Shown here: positions 46,520 through 58,861 of the stretch, one piece after another
How the letters are laid out: each line of letters opens with the position of its first letter
Position numbering within the stretch: position 1 is the stretch's first letter
Origin: Trachythela sp. YZ-2020
Taxonomy: Eukaryota; Cnidaria; Anthozoa; Malacalcyonacea; Clavulariidae
Direction: 5' to 3'
Assembly: GCA_016169945.1 (NCBI GenBank)
Contig: JADLSH010000191.1
Span: forward strand, 833,501 to 897,500
DNA: 64,000 bases
The notes under the pieces: generated by a model
Database searches by the model: none
What the model saw: only the letters and a program-made list of their open reading frames with translations
What the model was told of the DNA's origin: nothing
Made by a program: the position numbers and the translations under genes

Positions 46520-46790
46520 TCCGGAACAGAACTTTATCTATACTGTATAGTTCTAAACTCTGTTCTTCCTAGACGTCCGCAGTAAAGGCGATCCCTTATT
46601 GGTCAAATGTTACTACAGCAGAAAACCGGAATACCAGGAGGAACTTGTGGTGTTTGGTAAAGTCAAACTGGAAGCACTCTTCTCACATGTGACTGAGGCA
46701 AAATTATAATCAGACAACTGTATATTTCAGGAATTCGAACCCCAGTGATAGAGATTAGCGATTAGAGGTGAAAGGCACATGCACAGATGC
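46520..46790 (-). mobile_element. SINE-A copy, near full length
   Basis: Plus-strand GAAAACCGGAATACCAGGAG, CAAACTGGAAGCACTCTTCT, CACATGTGACTGAGGCAAAA and GGAATTCGAACCCCAGTGAT (reverse B-box) followed by GGTGAAAGGCACATGCAC, the tRNA-like head. Confidence 0.85.
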
Positions 46791-46807
46791 TGTAATTTGA
46801 TTGGCTA

Positions 46808-46847
46808 CGCTACTCGCTATCTAATTGTCGATAGATAGCGAGTAGCG
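46808..46847. repeat. Perfect 15-bp-stem hairpin
   Basis: CGCTACTCGCTATCT, a 10-nt loop, then AGATAGCGAGTAGCG. Confidence 0.85.
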
Positions 46848-46944
46848 AAACAGCCATCTCCTCGGCGCGATTTTTAACGAATTTATTTCAATAAATTATG
46901 AAAAACGTTTTGAAATACTGTTTTCTTGCTGGTTTCTACTAAAA

Positions 46945-47047
46945 CAATTAGATTATTCGCTCTCGATTTCTATGAGACGATAGTTCATTCGGGCTTCACC
47001 CACATCAACTATCACCTCATAGAAATCTTGAGCTCATAATCTAATTG
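46945..47047. repeat. Imperfect 103-bp hairpin
   Basis: CAATTAGATTATTCGC...GATTTCTATGAG on the left is matched by CTCATAGAAATC...CATAATCTAATTG on the right, with GGGCTTCACCC at the centre. Most of the length pairs. It may be a short fold-back element or a small-RNA precursor. Confidence 0.75.
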
Positions 47048-48015
47048 TTAAATATGTATAAGATTCTTGTCGCATCAATTAGGTGCAAACCCTTTAGGTG
47101 TTCATACACACGTGCAGTAAAATAACAAAATAGAGAAAAACTTACACAAACTTCTGACGAAAGAAAATCGCGAATTGTTGTTGAAATTACCAAAAACCAT
47201 ATTCAACTCAATACTGATACAAGAATTATAATTTCCAGCTGTAATTAAGTCACTGTGTAAAATCTAAAAGAAACGAAGTCATTGTAAAGTCTTTAAACAT
47301 ATAGATTCTGTATTGTGTCGTGGTTTTTGTCAGTCTTTACCAACCTCTGACGAAAAGGCGTCGATTGAAATGCCAATGTGTACTCCTTTCTTTCAGGGCG
47401 GTTGTATAAGACTCTTTTATTTTATCAGTAAATCGTAAGAGATAACACTGACTGAACAATTTGCCCACTAATTGTAATTAACAACCAGTCCCGGATAGCG
47501 CACATGCAAACCACGACAGCTTATCGTCGATTACTGCCTAGACTGCATGGACCCCACGTTTGTGAAACGGTATATTTTGTCTTTCCTGCTTATAGTCTCT
47601 AGACCCTTGGTCAAAATATGGTAAACCAAACTAGCGATAAACACATGGATGTTAAACTTGTAAAGTTGCCGCAAATTATAAATACTGCATGATCGCGTCT
47701 TTTTGTGGTAAATTTTCGCAACAAAGATTGTGCATTTAATTAAGTATGGGCGAGGTTGGAAAGTTAATGGAAAATCATAGGCCCTTGAAGCATGAAAAAG
47801 GCACAAAAACGAGGCAAATCACTAAAGGCGTTCTCTCAAAACGTCGAATTATTTTGTATTTTTTTCAAGCAGTTCAGACGCAAACCGTTTGGCAGCCTTC
47901 TAGCTTGCAAGTCTACTGTCTTAGGGTTCTTACAAATTCTCCCTTTTACGCATGCGTGAGCAATCGCGTGATTCATACACAGTGTGGATTATAACGATTT
48001 CGCTCGGGTCTGACA

Positions 48016-48049
48016 AATGTCCGATCAACTAGACAGTTGATCGGACATT
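48016..48049. repeat. Perfect 15-bp-stem hairpin with 4-nt loop
   Basis: AATGTCCGATCAACT, AGAC, AGTTGATCGGACATT. It could be a strong regulatory dyad or element end; there is no gene close by. Confidence 0.85.
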
Positions 48050-51000
48050 GGCCAAGAATGGTCGGCCATTGTTTCACCACGTGCGAGCAATTGGCACGAA
48101 ATCTGAATGGGCCCGGGCGAATAATTTAATTATACACAAAAATATTCAAACTGGCGACCCTACGTAAAGCGCGAAAGCCTGCTCTGCAAAGAAGAAAGGA
48201 GAAGTTTTCTCTTTTCATCAAATATTTATTGGTATTTAAGTGTTAGTTTGCTTTAGTTTTTAGTACAAATCAAGTACTGTAATATAATATTAGTAATATA
48301 TAGAGGATTATTCTATATTTTATTTTATATCGGTCAAAAATCGGCGCAAATAGAAATCCGTCTTCGAATTCGGCGTTTGTTTCTGTTCATTAGTTAATCG
48401 ACTGTTCATACACGCAGTTAAACACATAAATAACCTTACTCACGCAGGATTCGTGGTCTTACTAAATTAACAAATTTGTATATAACATTCCCCAAGTACT
48501 ATAATGAAGTAGAGAAAGAACAAGCTTTTAACAGCTTTTAACATCTATCTAATAAATGAGTAATTGCTCCTCCCATGACCATTATTGAACTCGAATTTGC
48601 AAGTTCATTAATTTTTTACTCCAATATAATGGGCACAATTACCATATCGCGGGGACGCGCTGAAACGCTGTCTATATAGGGCTGAAATATTTAGGAAATA
48701 TTGCTTGTCATGCATAAAAATATTTGACTTCGGTTTTTCCTTAACATATTTTCGCTGCTTAAAACGCCTATATGCGTTTAATAAGTAGTTGGTTTTGGGC
48801 AATTTAGTTTTCATTTGCTTCGCAAGGAAGGCACTCAGCGTCTTTTTTTTGTTGTAAAAAACTATCGTACAAGATGACATGGAAAATTTAAGGACAGGTA
48901 AAACCAAGAAAGCAAGCCGTACAATGAAACAAAAATACATGGCATGTAAAAATTTCATGCCTGAGAGATCCAAGAAAACAAGGTAAACACAATAAACAAT
49001 CTATAAAATGTATATGTTTCTCGGAAAACACAGGAAATTCCATTTCAAAGACTCTGGATAGTTGCTATGACAAAATATTGCTTTTTCTACACAGACATGG
49101 CACAAAAAGAATCCTTCGAAGTAGTAAAGTGAATACACGATAGAACACACTTGTTCCACAGTTCCAGCTCCATTCAAAAACAAATTATAAAAATGTACTT
49201 TTCGAAATTGAACACTTGTACTGTGTGTCACTTCACTTGAATTGGGTTCGCCTACTTCAGCATGTACAAAGGCTGACTAAGGCAGCTTAATGATTTGCAA
49301 CTCAGCTGGTTCGGCAACGACTGATGTCTAAACTTAAGTTCCGTTAACTTTTACTATATAAATTTATTTTTTTAACTTTTCGACACCTACATATTCTTTA
49401 TTTTTGAAATATGTAGTTGTTGGCATTTTACTTTTTCTAACGAAAAACAATTTTACTTGTAAATGGGAAACTATCCGACGCAAATAATTGAAAGTATATT
49501 GTACGTATATATTGAAAGCTCTTATTAAAAAAGCTAGCGGTTTGAAGAAACTTATTGTTTGAAGCAAATATCACCCTATAGATAGGAAATACTATAACCT
49601 ACATACTATTATATACTGTATGTATTAAAACGAACTATTATCTATAGACTATGCAGAACAATTAGGCAATTTTCTAAAAATTTTGCAACCTGTACTTAGT
49701 ATGAATACGCTACAAGCAAAACTTAATTTAAAATGCTTTTCAACGCACAAGCACAATAATATCCCAAACGTTAAAGAATAAAATAGTAATACCTTTATAC
49801 TTGAATACACGTCTTCCAGGCCAAAAACGATTGTCTAAGTTAAAGATACATACTCATTAACTAAATTGCCATGGCAGTATTAACACAGTAATCATTGAAC
49901 TGCTATTATATTCGGAAGTTTGCGACTTTATTGTTCAGACGTCATGCCCCCAAGCAGGTTGACATCATACGAAATGAACAGCACATTAACCAGCCAATAC
50001 GTGAAAAGGTCAACATCGACATTTAATATACATACACACGTGCACCTGTTAGTCAGCTTGTAGCAGGTGCATTGTTAAGAAAGACCGCTGACCGAAGGAT
50101 CGCACACGGCAACAAGGAGTATGCAACTAATATCCAACACTCCAACTAGTTCTGATGATTTCATTTAAACGAGTATTTTTGTTGGGTGGGGCGTTATTCC
50201 CAGTGGTTACCCCTACCCCATGGTCGGTTATACGAAACCCCTTTTGATATTCACACTCCCATAGTCCATATACACACACATTCTCTGCAAGAGTAAGGGC
50301 TGATTACCTTGGGAGAAATTTCATACCGAACTCCAAAAAAGTCTTTTATTCAAAAGTCTGATTAATTTGAGTCGAATTAAAAAAAGAGGCATGAATATTC
50401 CTATATGAAGCTGAATGTAGTTAGTGAGCTGTCCAGCCTATAACCAAATGGCGAGCGGTAGAGTCACTGCCGTTAATTACTTGCCCATCGTCTGTGTTTA
50501 CTCATGTGAAACGGACTTAATTAAGAAAGTTTAACAATCCACTTCAAAGGAAATTTCATTTCCTACGAGATCCACATTTTTGTCCTGATTGGATAATTCT
50601 AATTGTGGGCCTAGTGCTAGCATTGTCTAATTACTTTAATCGTTTCTGTAGACATCCCAAAATCCATGGAAATTGAACTGTTTGATAACAAATTTTCCTT
50701 TTATGATATATGTTTTATGCAATGAACCAAAACGTATCTCATATTCCACCATAAATAATTTATATGTAAATGCCATTTCCTTTCATTTATAGGTTATAAG
50801 TCTATAACATATGAGCATTGAGCATATAGCAATATGGACAGAACATTGACTTTGTTTTTGCTCTAACAAATCGCAACGTTCAATGTATGTTAAGCTATAG
50901 GGCATCGAATTAGGGCATTATTTGAAATTAGGGCAATTGTTTGAAATAAATACAGTATCTAGCGAGTTAATAAATTTTACAGAGATTCTACCTTTATATT

Positions 51001-51419
51001 AGTCTCTTGAGCAATCGTCAAACAGCATAACATTAGCTATATATACATGTAGCATCTTGCATAATTCTCAAACCACTGGCACACTTGAATTTCTAAAAAC
51101 CTGTCAACATATACAACTAGAGAAGGATTCTGGTTAGATTCTATGATCCAAGCAATCTTCTAATGAATGGTTGTGACAAAAAATGAGCAACTACAGTAGC
51201 CTATATATGCAATGTCATGACAACAAATTGTATAAACTTGATAAATGACAATGTTACTTACGCAGTAAAAGTCAATTAGAAGATCATTAGTAATCATTAA
51301 GTAGGTCGCGAAGTCTGATATTCACAACATAAAACGGTATATCTGTATAATTGACGCTATTTATATTACGATTATTTCCAAATAGCTAATATAGTTTATA
51401 CTAAAAAGAATATGAAATG

Positions 51420-51835
51420 ACACTAATTCAAGAACTACTGGATAGCTCTATCAGTTGTGAACTGTTCTGCCTTAGTGGTTAGATATTATTAAGGGAGAAA
51501 ACCGGAATACTCAGAAAAACCTGCGAGTCTTTACTCTTTAATTGAAGGGTTTTGTAGATGGAAAATTATTGAGTGTAAATTATATACATTTATTAGACCT
51601 AACCAGGTCCCTGGCAGGAATCGAACCTGCGGCCCTGCGATTCCGGTGCAGCGATAAATATCAAGATTTTGTTGGCATCTCACTCGATTGAATAATAATT
51701 GAAGGGTTTTGTAGATGGGAAATTATTGAGTGTAAATTATATAAATTTAATAGACCTAACCAGGAACAGCTGCAACTTCGACGTTTCGAGCGAAGGCCCT
51801 TCGTCTGGAAGTAGTTGGCCACTAACTAGATTTGG
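51420..51835. mobile_element. Nested repeat cluster with tRNA-like segment
   Basis: 51420-51520 is a SINE-A fragment (minus). A 60-bp block, AAGGGTTTTGTAGATGG to TTAGACCTAACCAGG, occurs twice (51545-51605 and 51705-51765). Between them, on the minus strand, CGCAGGTTCGATTCCTGCCA resembles a tRNA T-arm/B-box. A family C piece (CGACGTTTCGAGCGAAGGCC) follows at about 51780. The tRNA-like part lacks a convincing acceptor and D-arm, so it is read as a SINE and not a tRNA gene. Confidence 0.6.
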
Positions 51836-51991
51836 TAATTCAGGTAGATTGATACTACAGACACGAAACTCCTTGTAAAGTACAATCTAATACAGCATGC
51901 TTCGATTTTACATTCTCGTCTTATACTCGTGATCCAAGAGCTTCGTTTCCAATGTACGTCTCATCACACACGATGTGTTCTTAGTTGAATA

Positions 51992-51997
51992 TTTATT
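51992..51997 (-). terminator. Putative poly(A) signal of the NEPRO-like gene
   Basis: AATAAA on the minus strand about 110 bp beyond the stop codon. Confidence 0.5.
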
Positions 51998-52105
51998 CGA
52001 CAACACGCACTATATTATATCTTTAAAGTAACGTCTTAATCGCAATTGCAGCCGAAATTTCCATGCGAGCACAATGACATCCGAGTCTTAATACAGAATC
52101 CACAA

Positions 52106-55100
52106 CTAAAAATCTAAACTACCAAATATATCATCAATTTCATCTTGCTCAATTTTCTTGTTTTGGGTCTCCCTTTCTTTCTGATTCTCGTTAGAAAACG
52201 TATTATTTTTCAAATCCATGAGATCAACTCTCTGAAAAGCCTCATTTCGGCTACAACCCTTGAGTTGTCTTCCAAAGAATAATTTGTTCCTCCCAGATTT
52301 CTGTTTATCTCTCTTCTGATAACACGTTATTTCGCGTTTCTCTGCTTCCTTAAAAACGTTCCTTGAAATCTTAGGTTTGCCAGAGGCAGATTCTTTATGT
52401 ATGTCTGTTTTTCTCTTGGTGTCAAATTCCTGCTCATCCTTTGTCGGATAGCACATAATTCTGGATTTCTCTGATTCCGTACAATTTTTCCTAGAAATCC
52501 TATCATCTTCATGTGCGTCTCTTTTTCTCGAAAAGAACAACTCATCTTTCTTTCTTTGGTTTTTAGAAAGTCTCCGTTTTCTCAACTCTCTTTCTAACGA
52601 ATCCCGTATTCTCAAAAGTATCTTACGTTCGCTGACTAACACTTTTTGTAAATGCAAAGCAAACTTCACAAATTTCAAAAGGATTTGTAATCTTTTTACG
52701 GAGAACTTGGTATAATCCGCTGTTGCAAGTAGACTTCGTAAAGTATACCTATCAGGCGTTTTCTTGATGAAAATTGTATTTTCTCTACAATGTAAGCTCC
52801 TTCTTAGTCGTGTCATTACCAGCTTTTTATCAGACTTCCGAAGTTCGTCTGCTTTACATTGGATCTTTCTTTCTCCAAGTTCGTCTGGTTTACATTGGAT
52901 CTTTCTTTCTCCAAGTTCCTCTGGTTTACATCTAGCCTTTGTTACCGTGTGACAGTCCTTTGATCTTATATCATTCAATGATTTTTCTAACTTTGTGCTT
53001 TGTTCAAGCCTTTTAGAGCTTTCGTTTTTACGAAGATTTTTGCACTCGGCGCGTTCCGAGTGAAATTTTAATGTTAAGTTTGTTTTAAGACCACTCACCG
53101 TCTTGTCATTGGTCGATTCAAGTGTAGCATAACTGTTCTTGTCATCAAAATGTAACTCACGCATTTCCTCGACTGGTTCTAAAGGAAATCGTTGAAAATA
53201 CATCATGTACTGTATAGAGTGTTGTTGAGAAATTTCAGAAAGAAAAGTTGAAATTCGCAAACAAACCTCCTAAATCTAGTTCATCGTGAGTGCTTTCATC
53301 GTCGAACATGGTTGGGGTGTCACTGCCTGTTTGAAATAAAGAATTTCTTTAATAAACCATATTGTTTTTAGCATTAGTCAATACCAAAATAGGGCGAGTT
53401 CAGAGGGGCGAGTTGATCTTTTCAAAAATGTTTTTACCAATCATACCGTTATTCTCTTTAAACAACTGTTGGAAGATTGGGTTACTTGAGTTTATACCAG
53501 ACAATGGATCATTGACACTTGCACCTCTAAATGAAAAGGAGAATACTTGTAAATATTGCTGTCTTTCTAATCTCATTTTTTTAATCTTAGGCTTAGAAAA
53601 ACAGTTGTTTATTCCTAACCTTCCATCAAATATCTTCTTCACATCTTCACTCAACCACGATTTCAAACATTCTGGGAATTCATTCAACTAAAAGAAATGT
53701 GCACATAGAAAGATTTACTTTAAATTTAATCCAGTGTCACATACTGTAACAGCCTTAAGCAGGTCTTAAACATTATCATTCAAAAAACGCAATTTGCAAG
53801 AAATATTTTCTGGCAATTTTTTGACGTCATCATTTCAGGCCAAAATTATTACTGGTCTCCGACCAGTTACTAAGTTATGCTGCATGTAGTGTGAAAGAAC
53901 ACACCTCAATCTATCAAAAAACACTAAATTTACTATTTGCATATTAAGGAGACAAGTTACAGCTTCGTTCAAAAAAATGCAATTTGCAAGATATATTTTC
54001 TGACATTCTGGCAATTTTTTGACTTCATTATTTGAGGCCAAACTCAATGTCTCCGACCATGTTACTAAGTTACTTAATCCATTACTATTTGCATAAGGAG
54101 ACAAGTTTACAGCTTCGTTCAGTGAATAGGCTGGCGTCTGTGCTCAAAATTTCAACACGAAAGACGAATATACATTTCGCAAATAAACAAAGAAATAGGT
54201 GGCCGTGAAAGGCCTAATAGGCAGAAACTGCCTTTTATTGAAAACACTGAACATATCAAGTTCATTTATGAAAAATAATACAGTAAAGCCCCGCATAAAA
54301 GAACCAGTGGGTTAAGAACCACCAGCCTGAAATTTGGGCAATTAAGTACCCAAAGACCACTTTCATAATTCAGATGAGTTTAAATATTATTTTATGTGCA
54401 TCTTAATAAGTCTTATCAGCCTCGTTCAGGTAAATAAATTATATTCAATTTCAGTCACAGAAACGAGGCTGATGAGGCTTATTAAGATGCACATAAAAGA
54501 ATATTTAAACTCATCTGAATTATGAAAGTGGTCTATACCATATGCTACTAGATACTCACATTAACATGATTTTCTGTAAGTTGAATAAGTGATCTAACTA
54601 GTTGATAACATTCCACAAGATTAAGCCAACAATCTTTCTGAAGAACCCTAGATGAGCATATGAATAATATAAAAATAGGTACGCATAGCGTACAATACTG
54701 GGAATGTACTCTAATTCTTTATTTCAAGCAAAATAGAAAAAACAACTTACCATATTCTACTAACAAGAGACAGTAAAGTGACATGAAGAGTAACGAAGAA
54801 GCCTCTTGAGAGATAGGCAAGGCTGTATCTGGTTTGTTAGTTAAGGAAATTATTTACTCTATCTTAACTAGCATAAGAGAACTGTATTTCCTATAAAAAT
54901 CAGGCCTTCCTGGGAACGGCGTGCGATCGCACGCGCACACCTTGACACACACGCCAGGGCTTCTCAAGAAGTGCGATTGATTGCACGCATTGATAAGCTC
55001 GATTAGGCTACAACGCAAAACAACAAAACTATAATATTTTATCTTTTCAGTGCAAATCGCCAGAAATTAGACGTCTTCTAAGCTCTTTTATTTTGTAGTG

Positions 55101-57009
55101 TTTACTTTGTCATATTCTCTGGTAGCTGTGCTTCATATTTTAACATTCTATAACCAGATTTTAGTCTAGTCGCTAACCATTATTAAACACTTTTAAAAAA
55201 GTTGTGCGGCCTGCTGACCATGCAGGGAATGAAAAATTGACCACACTCCACTGCACGCCTAGATAGCTCAAGGAGTGTCATTGGTTGCACCCCTACCATA
55301 TTCTTCTTGGGAAGGCCTGAAAACTAGCATTAAAAAAGTTTTTAATAGGCAGATACTGAACAGTTTCTTGACAAAGGATAATAACCTGTCAAAGAACAAC
55401 AACAAAATATAGAGTACATGTTAATTTCAGTTATTTTATGGTTGAATGTCTGTTCTCATTACAGCATAAATTATAGAAAAAGAATAATTTTATTCAACAC
55501 ACCCTGATAGCTAACTGTCCACCCAGTATTATTTCACTTAGAATTTCACTTAGATTTTCTGTTTCACTAAAATAATAGAATACAATATAGAAATTCTATG
55601 AAAGTCTACCCAATATTCAGTGAATGTATGTTCAATGAAACCAGTATTTTCAGAAATTAAAACTTACACACCCAACATTTTTACTTGCTGAACTGACTTT
55701 CTTATCAAGACACAGAAGTTTGCATTTATTTAAACATTTCTTGATCTAATAAGGAAAACAAAATAACAGTCAAAAGGGAAACAAACAAATCTCATTTAGA
55801 AACAACCATATCCTCAGAAAACATGTGAAATGGCCATCCATAAATAGATTTCGTCCATGATCAACTGAACTCCTGAATTCTGAAGGGTCCAAAGCAACTG
55901 TGGAACAAGTCTGCAATTGCAGAGACAAAATCCAGTAGCGTCGCCAGGGAGGGGACTAGGGGTGACACGTCCCCCCCCAGTTCTCCTCAAAATCACTTTT
56001 GAGATTCTCAAAAATGGTGAAAAAAGATGGGGGGGACCATCAGAATTCAGTCAAATCGTCTGTCAAATCGTCCCCAAAAGTCAGAATATTTCTTAAAGAT
56101 TTTAAATTAAACATTTTCCCAGGGGGAGAATGCCCGCAGACCACCCCTAAAAAAGCTTGCGCCTTACTTCTTCAGTCTCTCTTCATCAGCTCTCTCCCCA
56201 ATATCATGTTTTCTTTCCCCACCTTTCTACTGACAAAATCTATTTATCGGCACCCCCTAAGTAGTGGGTCATGCAGTATTTAAAACAGAACCAACCCTTT
56301 CTAGACATTTGAAGAACTTTTCTTTGTTGTGAGTATTTTTGGATTTGTAAATTAACTTGTTCAGAACTTTCATTTCTAACAACAGTGTTGATGTTGAGCT
56401 TTGTAAATTTTCTCCATTTAAGCTCAGTTTTTGCTGAATGTCTGCTAGTGATTCACAGACCTGTAGAAAAGAATATAAATAATTATATAATATGTAAACA
56501 TATATTGTATATTATACAAAGTGTGTCGCTATGTCAAACTCGCTTATCTCGAACTCCTCACTATCTCGAACTTACACCCATTTCCCGTGGATTTTCCTCC
56601 TATACTATTTCCATCATTTTTACTCTTTTACCCTGAACGCCCGCTATCTCAAAACTTTTTGTTGTTTCTCTTGGCAAAATGTTTGCTTTCACTGACGTCA
56701 CAGTTATACTCAGACAATTGACTTCATCCCATTTCATATATAATACGATAAAATCGTCGTTAATTAGATTAAGTTCTAGATCACTTACATGTATCGCAAT
56801 CATCTTTTTTCTGGATTTTTTAATAGCCACTGGGTATTTTAATATCAGGCTATTTTATAGGTCATCAGGGCTCAAATTCATATTAAAATATATCGCAGCT
56901 TAAACTCTTAATGCGTGTACAATCAAAGCTTCATGATATGTCTTTATATTATAAAAAATATATATATATATTTAAACTTTAATACCTCCACTCCTATGTT
57001 TGCCGCCAT
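52106..57009 (-). CDS. NEPRO: NEPRO-like nucleolar protein (7 exons, 546 aa)
   Basis: Exons: 56986-57009, 56296-56460, 55668-55745, 54560-54637, 53525-53687, 53267-53326, 52106-53178; 1,641 nt, in frame. The start MAANIGVE is followed by a helical N-terminal region containing LLLEMKVLNKLIYKSKNTHN, which I recognise as the conserved start of the nucleolus and neural progenitor protein family (DUF4477), and by KDCWLNLVECYQLVRSLIQL. NEPRO is a nucleolar protein proposed to relate to yeast Rmp1 and RNase MRP/rRNA processing. Residues from about 190 on are Lys/Arg/Glu-rich, with an internal repeat (CKPEELGERKIQ, CKPDELGERKIQ, CKADELRKS) and a conserved-looking end DEIDDIFGSLDF. Length is close to vertebrate NEPRO. 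Identification rests on the N-terminal motifs and is moderate. Confidence 0.75.
54355..54533. mobile_element. MITE-like element, 179 bp, ~73-bp arms, NEPRO intron 4
   Basis: GACCACTTTCATAATTCAGA on the left; TCTGAATTATGAAAGTGGTC on the right. The arms stay nearly complementary inward to AGCCTCGTT / AACGAGGCT, leaving about 35 bp of loop. Confidence 0.9.
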
Positions 57010-57435
57010 TTTGTTTCAATTTTCAAATGACAATTTCAGCTCTTAAAATCATCACTCAGAATGGCTACATTAGCGTTGTCGAAAAACGAAGAAAATATTT
57101 TCATATTTTAAAAATAAAAAACGTACAAATAATAAAACTAAAAGGGAAACTTACTAAATTTCACGAGAATTTTTAACTAGGCAAAGTTAAATTTCGCTGC
57201 CATAGAACTATTTATTCAATTATTCCTGTTTTTAAGGCAACAAAAATCAGGACTCACCTTCAGCACAATTTTGTGCCTTCGGTGAAACCCGTAAGCAAAT
57301 TGACATGCTGGTGTATGGCAAACCATAAAAATCACAGAAATAAAATTTAGAAATTAGAATGAGGGCGATCATCCATGAAAATAGTTACAAATCTTGTTAC
57401 ACCTTTTAATTTAGCAAAAAAAACAAAGCGAAAGC
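57010..57435. promoter_or_regulatory. Shared upstream region of NEPRO-like gene and CNRIP1
   Basis: 426 bp between two divergent start codons. A YY1-like AAAATGGCGGC overlaps the NEPRO-like ATG on the minus strand. No TATA box was recognised for either gene. Confidence 0.55.
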
Positions 57436-58390
57436 ATGTCTGCTCGATTCAAGGTTTCTTTATCCATTTCAAAGAAAAGTGATGGTTCTCAACTGTATTA
57501 TAAGATCGATGGAGAACGTTTTAAAGAAAACAAAACAATCAAACTACACGTTGATACTGTGTATAAAGTGACACTCGACGTCCGGCCTGCCGTGGATATA
57601 AGGTTAGTAGGTAGTTATTGGTAATAGACCATTGTTTAATCACAAATCAATATGCTGTCATATACACTGGTCATAAATAGTACTGTTTATCTATTTGTCA
57701 ACATTAGGAATGACAAATTACTCATTTTAGATCATGGTTATCGTTTATCACTACAGGTATATATAAATTATATAATATATATTTGCATTGTACCTTGGAG
57801 TCCCCCCCCCCCCAGTGCCTATACTAACATTGATGGATATTCACATTTTGCCGGGCTTGAAACAGCAATAGTTTTGTCAAATCAAGCACCCTATGGCATT
57901 AATAATAATCTATGGCATTGGGTGGAGTGTTTTGTGGGTGTGAAAAGCCAAATGAGGTGTTGTATATTAACAGTTATTAACAAATACCAAAAACCTGTTT
58001 CCCCTTTTAGCATTTTACTCTGGCAAACAGCAGACTAGTCTAGATGCTTTAATGTTAATATTTTCTAACATTGAACTTTATAGCACTGTCAGTTTAAGTG
58101 GAATAAATGTCGATGGCACTTCATCCAAAACAGATTCTCAATCAAGTTTCTCTGGTACATGGTCTTCGGGTATGGTGCAAAAAACAGCAAAAAAAGTCAG
58201 AACTTTTCTGCCTCTCCATGTACAGTTTGAGGACGGGAGTACGATTCAGACATCGCTACAGTGCAAACTTTATGCCTTGAAGGATAAAACTCATGTTGTG
58301 TGGGGAACACCATTGAAAGGCATAGAATTAAAGTGTAGTCGCCGAGAGGAACTTAATACAGTTTCAATTGATGAAGTTAATTTTATGTAA
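57436..58390 (+). CDS. CNRIP1: CB1 cannabinoid receptor-interacting protein 1 homologue (2 exons, 157 aa)
   Basis: Exons 57436-57602 and 58084-58390; 474 nt, in frame. N-terminal MSARFKVSLSISKKSDGSQL, then YYKIDGERFKENKTIKLHVD matches the family's YKVDGQRF-x-NRTIKL block; TVSLSGINVDG, GTWSSGMVQKTAKKVR and VVWGTPLKGIELKC match the later beta-strand blocks. Length is close to human CNRIP1 (164 aa). The vertebrate protein binds the CB1 receptor tail; cnidarian-grade animals lack a clear CB1, so the partner here is unknown. A cytosolic beta-sandwich protein with no signal peptide. Convergent with the kelch gene, 471 bp apart. Confidence 0.93.
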
Positions 58391-58861
58391 CATTGTTTGT
58401 TAAAGAAATGAGAACAGACATTTAATTTAAAGAATGCTCTATTTTTGTCATGTACTGTATATTTTTTATTGAATTGCAATAATTCGCATTCATAATTTAT
58501 ATAATGCAACTGTAGGTACCTATTATACAATAGTTAATGAATACGTTTTATAAATATATTAATACAGAAGCATGCTGCAATGAACTCTGATAAATACATT
58601 CCAATGCCTCTAAAATAATTTAATTTAATCAATTATTAATAATTATTGATATACATAACAAAAAACAATAACTATTTGAACATCAATACAATGTATGTAC
58701 ATATATAGCATATAGTTAGATTATTTTGTACTTAATTAATTTTTCTACTTGATAATTTTTAATACACAAGCATATTACTTAAATCATGTGTTTTGTACAA
58801 ATAATTTTTCTACTTGATAATTTTAAATATACAACTATATTATAAACAATGTCCAATCTGT
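58391..58861. other. Convergent 3' flanks of CNRIP1 and the kelch gene
   Basis: Strongly AT-rich. A duplicated TTTTTCTACTTGATAATTTT occurs near 58741 and 58806. No canonical AATAAA could be placed with confidence. Confidence 0.55.

Larger units (their letters stand above)
45722..52105. other. 6.4-kb gene-poor intergenic region
   Basis: Between the channel C start and the 3' end of the NEPRO-like gene. It contains a SINE-A copy (46520-46790), hairpins at 46808-46847, 46945-47047 and 48016-48049, family C fragments (47495-47570, 47840-47920), and a nested repeat cluster at 51420-51835. The remainder, about 48060-51400, is AT-rich with only short frames lacking splice or family support. Confidence 0.6.

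Noticed and set aside
48608..48973. 121-codon minus frame with hydrophobic start
   Set aside because: No recognised family, no splice support, AT-rich surroundings typical of chance frames.
51600..51655. tRNA gene on the minus strand
   Set aside because: Only the T-arm/B-box part is convincing; no matching acceptor and D-arm. Better read as a tRNA-derived repeat.
57652..58038. 128-codon plus frame in the CNRIP1 intron
   Set aside because: Lies between two well-supported exons, includes a C tract and lacks family likeness.
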